Shown: positions 38,617-49,400, numbered from the stretch's first letter. The stretch: 64,000 bases of DNA from Oceanisphaera avium (GCF_002157875.1 NZ_CP021376.1:1895001-1959000), one strand, 5' to 3'. Made by a program: numbers and translations. Notes: generated from the sequence alone by a model not told the origin.

Positions 38617-38712
38617 TTTCGCTCCGTTGGGGTGCACCCACTAATTAAAGAGACATTCTATCGGAAATCTAACTGAGCTGCATGTGGCATACCTAAGGCG
38701 TAACTTCTCGCC

Positions 38713-39369
38713 TTACCCCTCACCTTGTTTCGCGCCATATCCCCAGCGTGACATCAGCGCGTGGTCCAAGTCGAGGTGATCTAAGATGCGCGCCACCATA
38801 AAGTCTACTAAGTCTTGAATAGTTTTCGGCTGATGATAAAAGCCCGGTGAGGCCGGCATAATAGTGACGTTTAACTGAGCCAGCTTTAGCATGTTTTCTA
38901 AATGCAGCGCCGAGTAAGGTGACTCCCGAGGCACAATAATTAACTGCCCTTTTTCTTTGATCACGACATCGGCCGCGCGCTCAATTAAATTATCTGAATT
39001 GCCCATGGCAATAGCAGCGACCGTGCCCATGGAGCAGGGGCAAATAACCATGCGCCTTGGTGCACCTGAGCCAGAGGCTACCGGCGAAAACCACTCTTCT
39101 TTGCCATAGACTTTTAGTTGCTCAGATTTGGCCTGAAAACGCTCGGTCAATAATGTTGCCAGTGCCTCAGGCTTAGCCGGCCACTGTTCTTGTTGTTCGG
39201 TGGCCATCACTACCCTAGCGGCACTCGAGACTAATAAGTGCACTTGTAAGTCGGCAGCTAATAAACGCTTTAACAACTCAAGGGCATAAGGCGCCCCCGA
39301 GGCGCCCGATAATGCCAGCGTAATTTGCTGATCTCTTGGGTAGTTAGGCACTAAATTAAGTGCGCTCAT
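38713..39369 (-). CDS. ubiX: Flavin prenyltransferase UbiX
   Basis: Makes prenylated FMN, the cofactor of UbiD decarboxylase in ubiquinone synthesis; 218 residues. Flavoprotein motifs: [64 protein letters not shown]. Its ATG overlaps the mpl stop as ATGA, so mpl-ubiX are coupled. Its last codons (QGEG) run into a GTGAGG-type repeat. Confidence 0.96.
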   Translation of the reverse strand: MSALNLVPNYPRDQQITLALSGASGAPYALELLKRLLAADLQVHLLVSSAARVVMATEQQEQWPAKPEALATLLTERFQAKSEQLKVYGKEEWFSPVASGSGAPRRMVICPCSMGTVAAIAMGNSDNLIERAADVVIKEKGQLIIVPRESPYSALHLENMLKLAQLNVTIMPASPGFYHQPKTIQDLVDFMVARILDHLDLDHALMSRWGYGAKQGEG

Positions 39370-40754
39370 AGTGAGGCTCCTGCACGTAGTGCTAAGGCAT
39401 CTAATAGGCGCTGATGAATGCCGCCAAAGCCGCCATTGCTCATCACCAAGATATGATCTTGGTCTTGGACATCTTGAATAAGTGCGGCGATAAGAATATC
39501 TAAGTCTTCATAGATTTTTCCTTGCGGGCAGGCTTGAGCTACTGCGCTTAAGTCCCAATCTAAGCCGCTGGGTTTAAAGAAATAGGTGGCATCGGCTAAT
39601 TGCAATGAATCGGCTAGAGGTTGTTCGTGAATGCCCATTTTCATGGTGTTAGAGCGCAGCTCTAACACCGCCAAGATGCGCGGGCGCACAGCTAAATTTC
39701 CTTGGGCTTTTATTTGGGCATTAAGGCCGGCAAGGGTAGTAGCAATTGCGGTAGGATGATGAGCAAAGTCATCCCATACCCGCACGCTCCCTACTTCGCC
39801 TTTTAGCTCCATGCGCCGCTTTGGTGAAATAAAAGCATTGAGCGAGCGAATGGCCTCGCTGACAGGTACTCCCGCATGGCGGGCTGCGGCTAAGGCCATT
39901 AAGCCGTTGTTCACATTATGTAAGCCCATGCAGCCCCAATGTACTTCTCCCACTTGCACCCCATCGAGCCATACCGCAAAGGCACTGCCATCGGCGGCTA
40001 AAGGATTCGCTAGCCACTTACCGTCTAGCCCAAGGTATTCCACTTCACTCCAGCAGCCCATGGCCAATACTTCATCTACCGCGGGGGTTTGGGTAGGCAC
40101 TAATACGCGGCCATGGCTCGGCACCATCCGTAATAAATGGTGAAATTGGCGCTGAATGGCGCTTAAGTCAGGAAAAATATCTGCATGATCAAATTCTAAA
40201 TTGTTCACAATTAAGGTACTGGGACGATAGTGCACAAACTTAGAGCGCTTATCGAAAAAGGCACTGTCATATTCATCGGCTTCAATGACAAAAAATGGCG
40301 CATCGCCTAAGCGCGCCGAGACATCAAAATTGCCAGGCACGCCGCCAATTAGGAATCCCGGCTTAAGGCCACAATCTTCTAAAATCCACGCCAACATGCC
40401 AGCGGTGGTCGTCTTGCCATGAGTGCCGGATACCGCTAGCACCCAGCGCTCTTGTAAAACATGCTCCAACAACCACTGCGGACCAGAGGTATAAGGCAGG
40501 CGACGGTTTAGCACCGCTTCTACACAAGGATTACCTCGGCTCATGGCATTGCCAATCACCACTAAGTCGGGCGTATCGTCAAGCTGAGCGACGTCATAGC
40601 CCTCAATTAGCTCAATACCTTGGGCTAAAAGTTGACTGCTCATGGGCGGATAGACATTGGCATCACTGCCCGTTACACGATAGCCAAGTTGTTTGGCAAG
40701 AACGGCGAGGCCACCCATAAAGGTGCCACAAATACCGAGAATATGAATATGCAT
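39366..40754 (-). CDS. mpl: UDP-MurNAc:L-Ala-gamma-D-Glu-meso-DAP ligase Mpl
   Basis: Recycles cell-wall tripeptide onto UDP-N-acetylmuramate; 462 residues. It starts [20 protein letters not shown] and has the Mur-ligase ATP loop GTHGKTTT near 112, [26 protein letters not shown] and [12 protein letters not shown]. Length and motifs match Mpl and not MurC. It is divergent from ppa. Confidence 0.96.
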   Translation of the reverse strand: MHIHILGICGTFMGGLAVLAKQLGYRVTGSDANVYPPMSSQLLAQGIELIEGYDVAQLDDTPDLVVIGNAMSRGNPCVEAVLNRRLPYTSGPQWLLEHVLQERWVLAVSGTHGKTTTAGMLAWILEDCGLKPGFLIGGVPGNFDVSARLGDAPFFVIEADEYDSAFFDKRSKFVHYRPSTLIVNNLEFDHADIFPDLSAIQRQFHHLLRMVPSHGRVLVPTQTPAVDEVLAMGCWSEVEYLGLDGKWLANPLAADGSAFAVWLDGVQVGEVHWGCMGLHNVNNGLMALAAARHAGVPVSEAIRSLNAFISPKRRMELKGEVGSVRVWDDFAHHPTAIATTLAGLNAQIKAQGNLAVRPRILAVLELRSNTMKMGIHEQPLADSLQLADATYFFKPSGLDWDLSAVAQACPQGKIYEDLDILIAALIQDVQDQDHILVMSNGGFGGIHQRLLDALALRAGASL

Positions 40755-40943
40755 AAGGTGCCTCTGGCTGCGAAATTGAGCTTATTCTAACAATCTGCCC
40801 GCACTTTGGGCACTTGTATGGCGATCTCTACGACACTAGTTATAATATCGGCCTATAAAGCGGCGTAGTTGTATTATCAAACTCGCATGCTAAGCGTGGT
40901 AAACTCAACTTAAAGTTTGTAACACACTATTAAAGGAACTCTC

Positions 40944-41474
40944 ATGAGTCTGAAAAACGTCCCTGCTGGCCTTAATTTGCCAGAAGATATTTATGTTGTA
41001 ATTGAAATTCCCCAAAATGCCGATCCTATTAAATACGAAGTAGATAAAGACACAGGCGCGCTTTTTGTTGACCGTTTCATGTCTACGCCGATGTTTTATC
41101 CTTGTAACTACGGTTATGTTAACAACACGCTGTCACTTGATGGTGACCCAGTAGACGTATTGGTACACACTCCTTACCCACTGGAAGCCGGCTCTGTGAT
41201 CCGTTGTCGCCCAGTAGGCGTACTGAATATGACCGATGAGTCTGGTGAAGATGCAAAAATCATCGCCGTGCCTCACACTAAGCTAAGCAAAGAGTATGAG
41301 CACATCCAAGACATTAATGATGTGTCTGAGCTACTTAAAGCCCAAATTCAACACTTCTTTGAGCATTACAAAGATTTAGAAGCAGGCAAGTGGGTTAAGT
41401 TAGCCGGCTGGGGCGATAAAGCCGCCGCTAAAGATGAAATCTTAAGCTCTGCTGAGCGCTTCAACAAAGGCTAA
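40944..41474 (+). CDS. ppa: Inorganic pyrophosphatase (soluble family I)
   Basis: Hydrolyses pyrophosphate to drive biosynthesis; 176 residues, hexameric in relatives. Active-site residues: [20 protein letters not shown] (Glu20, Lys29), FYPCNYGYV (Tyr), DGDPVDVLV (metal aspartates), EDAKIIAVP. Ribosome site AAGGAA before the ATG and a strong terminator after it. Confidence 0.97.
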   Translation: MSLKNVPAGLNLPEDIYVVIEIPQNADPIKYEVDKDTGALFVDRFMSTPMFYPCNYGYVNNTLSLDGDPVDVLVHTPYPLEAGSVIRCRPVGVLNMTDESGEDAKIIAVPHTKLSKEYEHIQDINDVSELLKAQIQHFFEHYKDLEAGKWVKLAGWGDKAAAKDEILSSAERFNKG

Positions 41475-41492
41475 ACTGTGGTTAGTCAGATT

Positions 41493-41519
41493 AAAGCCCC
41501 CTGTTAGGGGGCTTTTTTA
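41493..41519 (+). terminator. Terminator after ppa
   Basis: AAAGCCCCC and GGGGGCTTT form a 9-bp stem with loop TGTTA and run into T residues. Confidence 0.9.
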
Positions 41520-41612
41520 TGGCTAATAGCTAAGGGTGCATAGTGGCACTCGGCTTAGTAGTTAATAAGTAAGGTTAATTTTTTAGTAGGAAGGGTTTAT
41601 TAGCAGCTAAGC

Positions 41613-41628
41613 AAAGAAAGCTTTCTTT
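41613..41628. repeat. 16-bp perfect palindrome
   Basis: AAAGAAAGCTTTCTTT in the gap between ppa and the small membrane ORF. No flanking T run; possible operator or 3' hairpin of the minus-strand transcript. Nothing else was recognised between 41520 and 41768. Confidence 0.4.
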
Positions 41629-41768
41629 ACTTAATTAAAATGCGCTGCAATAGAAGAGCATTAGAGCTACAAAAAATGGAAAATGCGGACATTAGGCGAG
41701 ATAAAGAGAATGCAGACGCTGAATAATTAAAAGATAAGCCCCATCACGTTATTACCTTTTGATTAGGC

Positions 41769-41894
41769 TTATTCTATGATGGCAATGATGGCTGCTAAAA
41801 TACCTAAGCTTGATAAATAGCCCACCATTAATAACACTCTAGCCATACTGTTTTTCCCTTTTGGATTTTGTTGCATATACATGCGCCACTCCAT
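41769..41894 (-). CDS. Small single-pass membrane protein, 41 residues
   Basis: Short ORF from ATG 41894 to TAA 41771-41769. Residues 1-19 are polar and basic (MEWRMYMQQNPKGKNSMAR). Residues 20-40 form one continuous hydrophobic helix (VLLMVGYLSSLGILAAIIAII), ending in a single Glu: a clean topology for a small inner-membrane protein with the basic end in the cytoplasm. No strong ribosome site is visible before 41894; internal ATGs at codons 5, 7 and 17 are alternatives. It is divergent from the TIGR03899-like gene, starts 55 bases apart. I do not recognise the family. Confidence 0.6.
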   Translation of the reverse strand: MEWRMYMQQNPKGKNSMARVLLMVGYLSSLGILAAIIAIIE

Positions 41895-41949
41895 TTTCTG
41901 ATAAGGCGCAATTTTAACATGGAACCAACATGGTTAACAATAGAAACTG

Positions 41950-42765
41950 ATGACACGAAAAAACGCAACACTCGAAAATAAGCTCAAAAATCGTCGAGCA
42001 CTTCTCCAGCAAATTGCCGAACAACGAGGCATTGCAGGAACTTTGCATGGCGATAATAAAATTAGCTTGGGTGAGCGTTTTAAAATTCGCCAACAGCTAG
42101 ACGATGCTGCGCGGCAAAAAAATTTAGAAACTATTGTTGAATTGGCCAGTCGTCAAGATAAGGGAGAGTTAGGTCACGAGCCCGATCCAGATTGGCTTAG
42201 CCACTTTCTCGGTCTGGCAGAAAATATTCGCCACCCCGCTATGCAACAATTTTGGGCAAATATTTTATCTCAAGAAATGCTAAGCCCCGGCCATTGTTCT
42301 GTTCAAGCCTTAAGCCGCTTGCAAGTAATGACGCAAAAAGACGCGCTGCTCCTACAAAAAGCCAGTGCACTGGCCTGTCATTTTGGCGATGATAACTTGC
42401 GCCTTCTCTTTGGTTATCAATATCGCACTATCTTACAAGGCCAGCGCCAACAACGTCTTAACTTAGGCCGCTACCGCTTACCTTATGCGGGAATGTTGCA
42501 ATTATTCGAGTTGGGTTTATTACATCAAGCGGAATTAGAGTCAGGGGAATTATCACAAGCAAGCCCGCTAAAGGTCATTTTACAAAACCAAACTCTCACC
42601 TTACAGCCACAGCGTAAAGGCATTCGCTTGCTTTATTATCGTTTCACTACTGTGGGTAATGAGCTAGCGGCACTCATTACTGACACGCCCCCTGTTGATT
42701 ATCGCAATGATCTACAAGACTTATTAGCGCCATTAGGCCAACTGAGTGCTAAAAATCCGTCTTAA
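41950..42765 (+). CDS. Conserved hypothetical protein (TIGR03899-like)
   Basis: Soluble protein of 271 residues without signal peptide. The middle part EPDPDWLSHFLGLAENIRHPAMQQFWANILSQE resembles the TIGR03899/DUF2806-type family seen in Vibrio and relatives. The first 60 residues are charged and helical (NRRALLQQIAEQRG); the C-terminal part is helical and basic (QPQRKGIRLLYYRFT). No catalytic motif is visible and the function is unknown. It stands alone between ppa and cysG. Confidence 0.75.
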   Translation: MTRKNATLENKLKNRRALLQQIAEQRGIAGTLHGDNKISLGERFKIRQQLDDAARQKNLETIVELASRQDKGELGHEPDPDWLSHFLGLAENIRHPAMQQFWANILSQEMLSPGHCSVQALSRLQVMTQKDALLLQKASALACHFGDDNLRLLFGYQYRTILQGQRQQRLNLGRYRLPYAGMLQLFELGLLHQAELESGELSQASPLKVILQNQTLTLQPQRKGIRLLYYRFTTVGNELAALITDTPPVDYRNDLQDLLAPLGQLSAKNPS

Positions 42766-42857
42766 TACGCTGAGATAAAAAATACCGGCTCAAGGCCGAT
42801 ATAAAGGGGGTATATAAGACAGTGCTTCATTTTTTAGCTGGCGCTCAGCACTGTCAC

Positions 42858-44264
42858 TTACGCGTATTGTTCTTGAGCTTCTGCTGGAAGTGCTGCGCCC
42901 TGTTGCGGTTTAAACCAAGCCAATGAGTCGGCTAAAGTAGTTACCTCGCCAATGACCATTAATGAGGGGCTGACTACTTGCTCAGCTAAGCTGGCTAGCT
43001 CTTGTAAGCTGCCGCGCACCACTCGCTGCTCAGGTGTGGTACCGCGCTCAATTAAGGCCACCGGCGTGTTCGCTGACAAGCCATGTTCAATAAGACGCTG
43101 TTGAATATGTGCGGAGCGCATTAATCCCATATAAATAACCAGCGTTTGACGACTTTGCGCCAATGACGCCCAGTTTGGCTCTTTGCCGTCGACTTTGCTG
43201 TGGCCGGTAATAAAGACCGCACTTTGCGCAAAATCGCGATGAGTTAGCGGAATACCCGCATAGGCAGTAGCACCTGCGGCGGCGGTAATACCGGGCACCA
43301 CCTGATAAGCAATCCCTGCCGCTTTTAAGATTTCTAACTCTTCGGCGCCGCGCCCAAACATAAAGGGGTCACCGCCTTTAAGACGCACCACCCGCTTGCC
43401 GGTTTGGGCTTGCTCAACTAATAACTCATTAATTCTATCTTGAGGCACACTATGGTGACCGGCTTTTTTACCGACCGCAATCAGCTCGGCTTCAGGGCGG
43501 ATCAAGGCCATGATCTCTGGCGACACTAGCTGGTCGTATAATACCACTTCCGCTTTTTGTAATTCGTTTAAGGCCTTAACGGTAAGTAGCTCAGGATCGC
43601 CTGGCCCCGCTCCTACCAATATCACTTCACCTAATTGCGGCTTAGTAATCGCCTGCTCTAACCAGCGCTCTGCCGCTGCCGTTTCACCTTGGGCTAACAA
43701 ATTATTAAGAGTGGCGTCATCTTGAGCACGCGCCCAGAAACGTCGACGCTGCTCGCTGCTAGCAAAACTGGCTTGCACTTTATGGCGCAGCTTGCCGGCA
43801 ACGCGGCTCAGATCACCCCAGTGTTTGGGCAATAAGGCATTGAGGCGCGCGCGTAATAATCGTGCTAACCAAGGCGCATCGCCGCCGGTGCTAAAGGCTA
43901 ATTGCAGCGGAAAGCGCTCTACAATCGAGGGGAAAATCACCGCTGAGCGCTTGCTATCATCGGCTTTATTAACCAATAAACCGCGCAAATTAGCACTTTG
44001 ATACACCCGCGCATTCACTTCCTTTTTATCAGTTGCGGCCACTACTAAAAATTGCTCGTCTAAATAATGCTCTTCAAATACATCGTTTTGCCAAACAAAC
44101 TGACTTTGCAACTGAGCTAACTCTTCACCTAACTGAGGCGCCACTATAGTTAAGCGCGCACCACGGGCTAGCAACACCCGCGCTTTACGCGCGGCCACCC
44201 CACCTCCGCCTACGATTAAGCAAGGACGGTGTTTGATTTTAATAAACAGAGGCAGGTGTTCCAT
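42858..44264 (-). CDS. cysG: Siroheme synthase CysG (trifunctional)
   Basis: Converts uroporphyrinogen III to siroheme, the cofactor of CysI; about 468 residues. N-terminal dehydrogenase/ferrochelatase has the NAD loop LIVGGGGVAARKARVLL; the SAM-dependent methyltransferase starts VILVGAGPGDPELLTVKAL near 215 and has VVRLKGGDPFMFGRGAEE and GITAAAGATAYAGIPLTHR. I take ATG 44264 (MEHLPLF), aligned with E. coli MDHLPIF; an ATG at 44276 adds four residues. Its promoter shares a 44-bp block with cysJ. Confidence 0.95.
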   Translation of the reverse strand: MEHLPLFIKIKHRPCLIVGGGGVAARKARVLLARGARLTIVAPQLGEELAQLQSQFVWQNDVFEEHYLDEQFLVVAATDKKEVNARVYQSANLRGLLVNKADDSKRSAVIFPSIVERFPLQLAFSTGGDAPWLARLLRARLNALLPKHWGDLSRVAGKLRHKVQASFASSEQRRRFWARAQDDATLNNLLAQGETAAAERWLEQAITKPQLGEVILVGAGPGDPELLTVKALNELQKAEVVLYDQLVSPEIMALIRPEAELIAVGKKAGHHSVPQDRINELLVEQAQTGKRVVRLKGGDPFMFGRGAEELEILKAAGIAYQVVPGITAAAGATAYAGIPLTHRDFAQSAVFITGHSKVDGKEPNWASLAQSRQTLVIYMGLMRSAHIQQRLIEHGLSANTPVALIERGTTPEQRVVRGSLQELASLAEQVVSPSLMVIGEVTTLADSLAWFKPQQGAALPAEAQEQYA

Positions 44265-44299
44265 GAGGTAATCCATAAATACGATGTAGTAATAGCTCT

Positions 44300-44366
44300 A
44301 CTATAAAGCAGACCAACTAGATCTCAAAAGAATGGATAATGACTTTTTATTACTAAAAAGAATAAG
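44300..44366 (-). promoter_or_regulatory. cysG promoter with putative CysB site
   Basis: On the minus strand -35 TTGAGA (44327-44322) and -10 TATAGT (44305-44300) are 16 bp apart. Upstream and touching the -35 is a block (44323-44366) with two ATTCTTT boxes spaced 30 bp, matching the cysJ region (49345-49388) at 32 of 44 positions. A shared activator, most likely CysB, is inferred. Confidence 0.6.
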
Positions 44367-44496
44367 TGAAAAATAACGCTGTCAGCCGTACGTTATAAGC
44401 CATACGTTGCAACTCAAGATCGCTTCGCAGCTGACACATTGCTGCTTAGGTGCGTTAAACTTATTTTTAACGGTCGGCTAATAACTGCTCTTCAAA

Positions 44497-44531
44497 AACA
44501 AATGCCGAGCAATCACTGCTCGGCATTTGTT
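44497..44531. terminator. Terminator at the end of the cysJIH-CBS operon
   Basis: Perfect 15-bp stem AACAAATGCCGAGCA/TGCTCGGCATTTGTT with a five-base loop; the minus strand continues TTTGAAG. It closes the cys operon and separates it from cysG. Confidence 0.8.
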
Positions 44532-44552
44532 GGATGTTACCTTTGTCTTTAA

Positions 44553-44581
44553 CTGACAGCGTACAGCGATTAACGTACAGC
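44553..44581 (-). repeat. Dispersed 29-bp intergenic repeat, copy B
   Basis: Minus-strand start GCTGTACGTTAATCGCTGTA; matches copy A (36192-36220) at 24 of 29. A shorter relative in opposite orientation (44385-44406, 16 of 22) lies across the terminator, so B and this relative form an inverted pair. The rest of 44277-44588 holds the cysG promoter and the terminator. Confidence 0.55.
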
Positions 44582-44588
44582 TATGTCT

Positions 44589-44990
44589 TTATTTGATCAC
44601 TTGACGCAATAGATCTTTCCAAGACACTAACCCTTGCAGTTTGCCATTTTCCATAACGGGTAAACAGCCGATATTATGCTCTAACATAATACGCGCCGCT
44701 GTTTGCAAGGTAGCCGCACCGGTAATAGTAATGACGTTGCGGCTCATGACCTGATGCACTCGACGTTGCAAGGTATCTCGATCGCGCTCCACTTCAGCAT
44801 CTGTGCCTAGGTAAGGGCTCAGCGCCCACCCCATATCTGCATGGCTAATAATGCCACATAGCTGTTCTTGGCTATCCAGAACTAATAGATGGCGAAACGC
44901 CGACTGAGTGAAAATATCATGCACAAACTCCAACCGATCATCTTGATGAACGGTGGCAATACGTCGCGTCATTATTTCTTGAACACGCAT
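44589..44990 (-). CDS. Tandem CBS-domain protein
   Basis: Stand-alone pair of CBS domains, 133 residues: first VQEIMTRRIATVHQDDRLEFVHDIF, second VHQVMSRNVITITGAATLQTAARIMLEHNIGCLPVMENGKLQGLVSWKDLL. Such pairs bind adenosine ligands (AMP, ATP, SAM) and act as sensors. It starts 40 bases after cysH behind a good ribosome site (AAGGAG), with no terminator between, so it is probably the fourth gene of cysJIH. A link with APS/PAPS or AMP levels is speculative. Confidence 0.88.
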   Translation of the reverse strand: MRVQEIMTRRIATVHQDDRLEFVHDIFTQSAFRHLLVLDSQEQLCGIISHADMGWALSPYLGTDAEVERDRDTLQRRVHQVMSRNVITITGAATLQTAARIMLEHNIGCLPVMENGKLQGLVSWKDLLRQVIK

Positions 44991-45030
44991 ACTTGCTCCT
45001 TAAGCTTAATCACTCAAGAAGCGGCTGCGT

Positions 45031-45801
45031 TTAGATGCCACTGCCATCGGCTTCTTGGGTGTCATGAAGACCACATTCACGCTTCATACCAAAAAAGCGC
45101 GTATCTGACTCCGACATGCCCGGCTCCCATTTAGCCGTAGTATGCACATCGCCAACAGAAACGTAGCCTTGCTCCCATAACGGATGATAAGGCAAATCAT
45201 ACTGTTGCAAGTAATAATGCACGTCTTTGTTGCTCCAGTCGATGATCGGCAAGAACTTAAAGCGCCCACCTTGCACGCCCAGCACTTCCAGTTTGCCTCT
45301 CGTATCAGACTGACTACGGCGCAAGCCCGAAAACCAAATGCCCGCGTCTAATTCGCGCAAGGCACGTTGCATCGGCTCCACTTTGTTCAGTTGATTATAA
45401 CGGCTAAGGCCCTCTTCTCCTTGACACCACAGCTGACCGTAGCGCGCTTCTTGCCAAGCAGGAGAGCAACTGGCTTGGTAAACCTTCAGGTTTAGCCCTA
45501 AGCGTTCAGTCAGATCATCAATAAAGCGATACGTTTCTGGAAATAAGTAACCCGTATCGGTCAAAATCACCGGCACATCCGCTTTTTCTTGAGTGACTAA
45601 ATGCAGCATGACCGCCGCTTGAATACCAAAACTTGAGGACAGCACCGCAGCACCCGGCAAATGCTCTAAGGCCCAGCGCACCCGCTCAGGTGCGCTCATC
45701 CCAGCAAGCTCTTGATTGAGCGGCGCTAAGGCCGCCGCTCGCTCAGCTACACTCAAGTTAGTTAGCTCACTTAAGCTAATTAACAGACTAGACTGCGGCA
45801 T
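45031..45801 (-). CDS. cysH: PAPS reductase CysH
   Basis: Reduces phosphoadenylyl sulfate to sulfite with thioredoxin; 256 residues. PP-loop-type core [32 protein letters not shown], and the catalytic cysteine in RECGLH at the C-terminus. It has the single-cysteine form without the extra Fe-S cysteines of APS reductases, so PAPS is the expected substrate. It overlaps cysI by 14 bases. Confidence 0.96.
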   Translation of the reverse strand: MPQSSLLISLSELTNLSVAERAAALAPLNQELAGMSAPERVRWALEHLPGAAVLSSSFGIQAAVMLHLVTQEKADVPVILTDTGYLFPETYRFIDDLTERLGLNLKVYQASCSPAWQEARYGQLWCQGEEGLSRYNQLNKVEPMQRALRELDAGIWFSGLRRSQSDTRGKLEVLGVQGGRFKFLPIIDWSNKDVHYYLQQYDLPYHPLWEQGYVSVGDVHTTAKWEPGMSESDTRFFGMKRECGLHDTQEADGSGI

Positions 45802-47482
45802 AAAAATCCCTCGCCGAATCGATGACAGGTGCGATAATGCCGGCGCGGATCACGAAGTCTCCAAAACCTTCGCCGCTATTACGCTCCGCCGACCAACGAC
45901 CAATCAAAGTATCTAGCTCTTCCATGATCTGGCGATCGGTGATGTTTTCTTTGTACATACGCGGAATACGCGTGCCTTCGCGGTTACCACCTAAGTGCAA
46001 GTTATAACGCCCCGGTGCCTTACCCACTAAGCCCACTTCCGCCAACATGGCGCGACCACAGCCGTTCGGGCAGCCGGTCACACGGAAGATAATATTGTCA
46101 TCAGTAATATTATGCTTAGCTAAGTAGCCCTCAAGCTCAGTGACATATTCAGGTAACACCCGCTCCGACTCCGCCATGGCCAGCGGGCAAGTAGGTAGAG
46201 CCACACACGCCATCGAGCTTTTGCGCTGCTCAGATACTGAGTCTTCAATTAAACCATGCTCACGAGCGAGCTGCTCAATTTGAGCTTTTTGCTCGGTGGG
46301 CACTCCGGCAATAATCAAGTTTTGGTTGGCGGTAATTCTAAAGTCACCTTGGTGAATTTTAGCAATTTCGCGCAAGCCCGTTTTTAAAGGTTTACCTGGA
46401 TAATCCAGAATTCGACCGTTTTCAATAAACAGCGTTAAGTGCTGCTTGCCGTCTATGCCCTCAACCCACCCGAAGCGATCGCCACGGCTAGTAAACTTAT
46501 AAGGACGAATGGCACCAAATTCGATACCGGCCCGCTTTTCCACTTCCGCTTTAAAGACCTCAACACCCACCCGCTCTAGCGTATATTTGGTCTTGGCGTT
46601 TTTACGATCCACACGGTTACCCATGTCACGCTGAGTGGTCACGACCGCTTCGGCAATAGCAATAGTATGTGACAGTGGGATAAAGCCAAACTCGGTGGCT
46701 TTGCGCGGATAGGTCGCGGTATCGCCGTGGGTCATGGCCAAGCCACCGCCCACTAACACGTTAAAGCCGACCAGCTTGCCATTTTCAGCAATGGCCACGA
46801 AGTTTAAATCGTTAGCGTGCAAGTCCACATCGTTATGCGGAGGGACCACCACCGTGGTTTTAAACTTACGCGGCAGGTAAGTGGCCCCTAAGATGGGCTC
46901 TTCTTCTGGCGTATTTAAGCGCTCGCCATCTAACCAAATCTCAAGATAGGCACGGGTTTTTGGCAACAGGTGCTCAGAGATCTGCTTCGCCCATTCATAG
47001 GCTTCTTGGTGCAGATGCGACTCAACAGGGTTACTGGTGCACAGTACGTTACGGTTTACATCACCCGCTGTGGCAATGGAGTCGATGCCGGTACTGTTCA
47101 GCGTTTGGTGCATGTGCTTAATATCACGTTTTAACACGCCGTGATATTGGAAAGTCTGGCGAGTAGTTAAGCGAATACTGCCATAGATGCTGCTTTCTTC
47201 AGCAAACTTATCTACCACTAGCCACTGCTCAGGCTTAATAATGCCACCCGGCAAGCGCGCGCGCAGCATGACATTATGCAAAGGCTCTAACTTTTGTGCG
47301 GTACGCTCATTACGAATATCGCGGTCATCTTGTTGATACATGCCGTGCACACGGATCAGATGATAGTTATCACCGGTAAAACCACCGGTTAAGTCATCTT
47401 GTAAGTCTTGCTCTATGGTGCCGCGCAGAAAATTACTTTCTCTTTTGGCGCGTTCGTTATCGGATAGTTTTAATTCGCTCAT
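45788..47482 (-). CDS. cysI: Sulfite reductase hemoprotein beta-component CysI
   Basis: Reduces sulfite to sulfide using siroheme and a [4Fe-4S] cluster; 564 residues. The cluster cysteines are in [18 protein letters not shown] and [19 protein letters not shown], and the siroheme-binding repeats include [15 protein letters not shown]. Its start overlaps the cysJ stop by one base. Electrons come from CysJ; siroheme comes from CysG nearby. Confidence 0.97.
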   Translation of the reverse strand: MSELKLSDNERAKRESNFLRGTIEQDLQDDLTGGFTGDNYHLIRVHGMYQQDDRDIRNERTAQKLEPLHNVMLRARLPGGIIKPEQWLVVDKFAEESSIYGSIRLTTRQTFQYHGVLKRDIKHMHQTLNSTGIDSIATAGDVNRNVLCTSNPVESHLHQEAYEWAKQISEHLLPKTRAYLEIWLDGERLNTPEEEPILGATYLPRKFKTTVVVPPHNDVDLHANDLNFVAIAENGKLVGFNVLVGGGLAMTHGDTATYPRKATEFGFIPLSHTIAIAEAVVTTQRDMGNRVDRKNAKTKYTLERVGVEVFKAEVEKRAGIEFGAIRPYKFTSRGDRFGWVEGIDGKQHLTLFIENGRILDYPGKPLKTGLREIAKIHQGDFRITANQNLIIAGVPTEQKAQIEQLAREHGLIEDSVSEQRKSSMACVALPTCPLAMAESERVLPEYVTELEGYLAKHNITDDNIIFRVTGCPNGCGRAMLAEVGLVGKAPGRYNLHLGGNREGTRIPRMYKENITDRQIMEELDTLIGRWSAERNSGEGFGDFVIRAGIIAPVIDSARDFYAAV

Positions 47483-49290
47483 TAGTATACATCCCTCTGG
47501 TAACGCTTAGCGGCGCGCAGTGCATCAACATATTCGGTTGCTTGTTCAATAGTCTTATTGCCGTGCTCAGCCACAATATCCACTAAGGCATCGTGCACAT
47601 CTTTGGCCATCTTGTTGGCATCGCCACACACATAAAAGTGCGCGCCTTCTTCTAACCAAGCGTAAACCTCGGCGCCTTGCTCGCGTAGTTTGTGCTGTAC
47701 GTAAATCTTTTCTTGTTGGTCACGGCTAAAGGCTAAAGAGATCTTGTTTAATAAGCCGGATTTTACGAACCGCTGCCATTCTAGTTGATATAAAAAGTCT
47801 TGAGTAAAGTGTGGGTTACCAAAAAATAACCAGTTCTTACCACTGGCATCGCGAGCATCGCGCTCTTGCATAAAGGCACGAAACGGCGCTATGCCAGTGC
47901 CTGGGCCTACCATGATCACTGGCGTGTCATCATTAGCGGGCAGACGGAAGTTATCATTATGTTCGATAAACACCCGCACTTGGCCGCCTTCTGCTAAGCG
48001 ATCAGCCAGATAAGAAGAAGCGCCGCCGCTGCGAGCAAAGCCATCTTGTTCAAAGCGCACCACACCCACGGTTAAATGCACTTCCTCTTCGACTTCAGCT
48101 TGTGACGAGGCAATGGAATATAGACGCGGTGTTAAGCGGCGCAGACTGGCTTGCAGTTGCTCGGCAGTGAGCGCGCCTTGTTGCTCACGAGCAATATCTA
48201 AGATTTGGTGAGTAGCGCAGTACTCGCGCAGAGCTGCTTTATCATCTACTAATGCACGCAACTTAGGCGCATCGGTCAACTCAGAATAAGACTGCACGAA
48301 GCTGGCATACCCTTGGGTTAACTCATAGCTGTGAATTAGCGCTTCTCGGATAGTGACGCTTTGCTCATCAACTATCACTTTGCTATCTGCAGCCACTCCC
48401 GTTTGCGCGAGTAAGTCATCGACTAATTGCTCATCGTTACTAAACCACACGCCTAAGGAGTCGCCCGGCTGATAAGTTAAGTCTGAGCCTTCTAAAGAAA
48501 TCTCAAAGTGGCGTACATCACGGTCTGAGTCACGCCCCACTATGGCTTGATTAGTTAACAGCTCAGCGGTGAAGGGATGCTTTTTATTATATAAGCTAGT
48601 GGCACCGGCAGTTAGCGGCACCACGGCGGCCGATACATCGTTTGCGGCATCTGACTTAAGCGCTTCTTTTACTAGCGCCACCGACTCTTGGATCCAGCTT
48701 TGGCACACCGCATCATAGTCAACGTCGGCATCAAGACGGGCTAATAATGGCTTAGCACCGGCTTTACTTAAGTATTCGTCGAAGTCTTTACCGGTTTGGC
48801 AATAAAACTCATAAGAAGAGTCGCCTAAACCAATGACACCATACTGCAGACCATCTAACTTGCCTGCCTTACCGGCTTTTAATTCTTTATGAAACTCTAT
48901 GGCATCATCGGGGGCTTCGCCCTCGCCGTTGGTACTGGCGACGATGAGCACATGCGTTTCTTTTTTCAGGTTGCGCACTTTAAAATCGGCGGCATTAAAT
49001 AGGCTCACCGCCACACCATTAGCGCTGGCGGCCGCTTGCAACTCTTCGGCCACGCCTTTGGCGTTGCCGGTCTGTGACGCATAGATAATGGTAAGCTTAC
49101 CAGCGGGGGCGGCAACAGCAGCAGGCGCAGGCGCTGCTAGGGCGGCACCGCCATGTTGGCTAATACCGTAAAAATAACCGCTTACCCACGCCAGTTGAGT
49201 CGCGCTTAGCTCGGCTGCCACCTGAGTAAGCTTATGGACTTGTTGTTCGTTTAGCGGGCTGGCAGACGCCGCGAGTTCTTTTAACAGCAT
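47482..49290 (-). CDS. cysJ: Sulfite reductase flavoprotein alpha-component CysJ
   Basis: Passes electrons from NADPH through FAD and FMN to CysI; 602 residues (E. coli 599). Flavodoxin domain [15 protein letters not shown] near 75, acidic linker, FAD domain [29 protein letters not shown] domain [16 protein letters not shown] and the C-terminal KRYQRDVY. Start at ATG 49290 with GGAAG eight bases before; the longer frame from 49347 is rejected. Confidence 0.96.
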   Translation of the reverse strand: MLLKELAASASPLNEQQVHKLTQVAAELSATQLAWVSGYFYGISQHGGAALAAPAPAAVAAPAGKLTIIYASQTGNAKGVAEELQAAASANGVAVSLFNAADFKVRNLKKETHVLIVASTNGEGEAPDDAIEFHKELKAGKAGKLDGLQYGVIGLGDSSYEFYCQTGKDFDEYLSKAGAKPLLARLDADVDYDAVCQSWIQESVALVKEALKSDAANDVSAAVVPLTAGATSLYNKKHPFTAELLTNQAIVGRDSDRDVRHFEISLEGSDLTYQPGDSLGVWFSNDEQLVDDLLAQTGVAADSKVIVDEQSVTIREALIHSYELTQGYASFVQSYSELTDAPKLRALVDDKAALREYCATHQILDIAREQQGALTAEQLQASLRRLTPRLYSIASSQAEVEEEVHLTVGVVRFEQDGFARSGGASSYLADRLAEGGQVRVFIEHNDNFRLPANDDTPVIMVGPGTGIAPFRAFMQERDARDASGKNWLFFGNPHFTQDFLYQLEWQRFVKSGLLNKISLAFSRDQQEKIYVQHKLREQGAEVYAWLEEGAHFYVCGDANKMAKDVHDALVDIVAEHGNKTIEQATEYVDALRAAKRYQRDVY

Positions 49291-49321
49291 AAGATTTGCT
49301 TCCACTTTTCCAGATGCATAT

Positions 49322-49388
49322 AGCATAAACGATGCTTGAGACAACAAGAAAGAATAAAAGATGATTTTTTATGCTTTAAAAGAATAAG
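49322..49388 (-). promoter_or_regulatory. cysJIH promoter with putative CysB site
   Basis: Minus-strand -35 TTCTTG (49350-49345) and -10 TATGCT (49327-49322), spacer 17. The block 49345-49388 with CTTATTCTTTT and a second ATTCTTT box matches the cysG upstream region, at nearly the same distance from the start codon. The weak -35 abutting the boxes fits an activator-dependent promoter. Confidence 0.6.
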
Positions 49389-49400
49389 AGAAAAAATAAA

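Noticed and set aside
41673..41723. 16-codon ORF (MENADIRRDKENADAE) in the ppa downstream gap
   Set aside because: No ribosome site, very short, low complexity; not supported as a gene.
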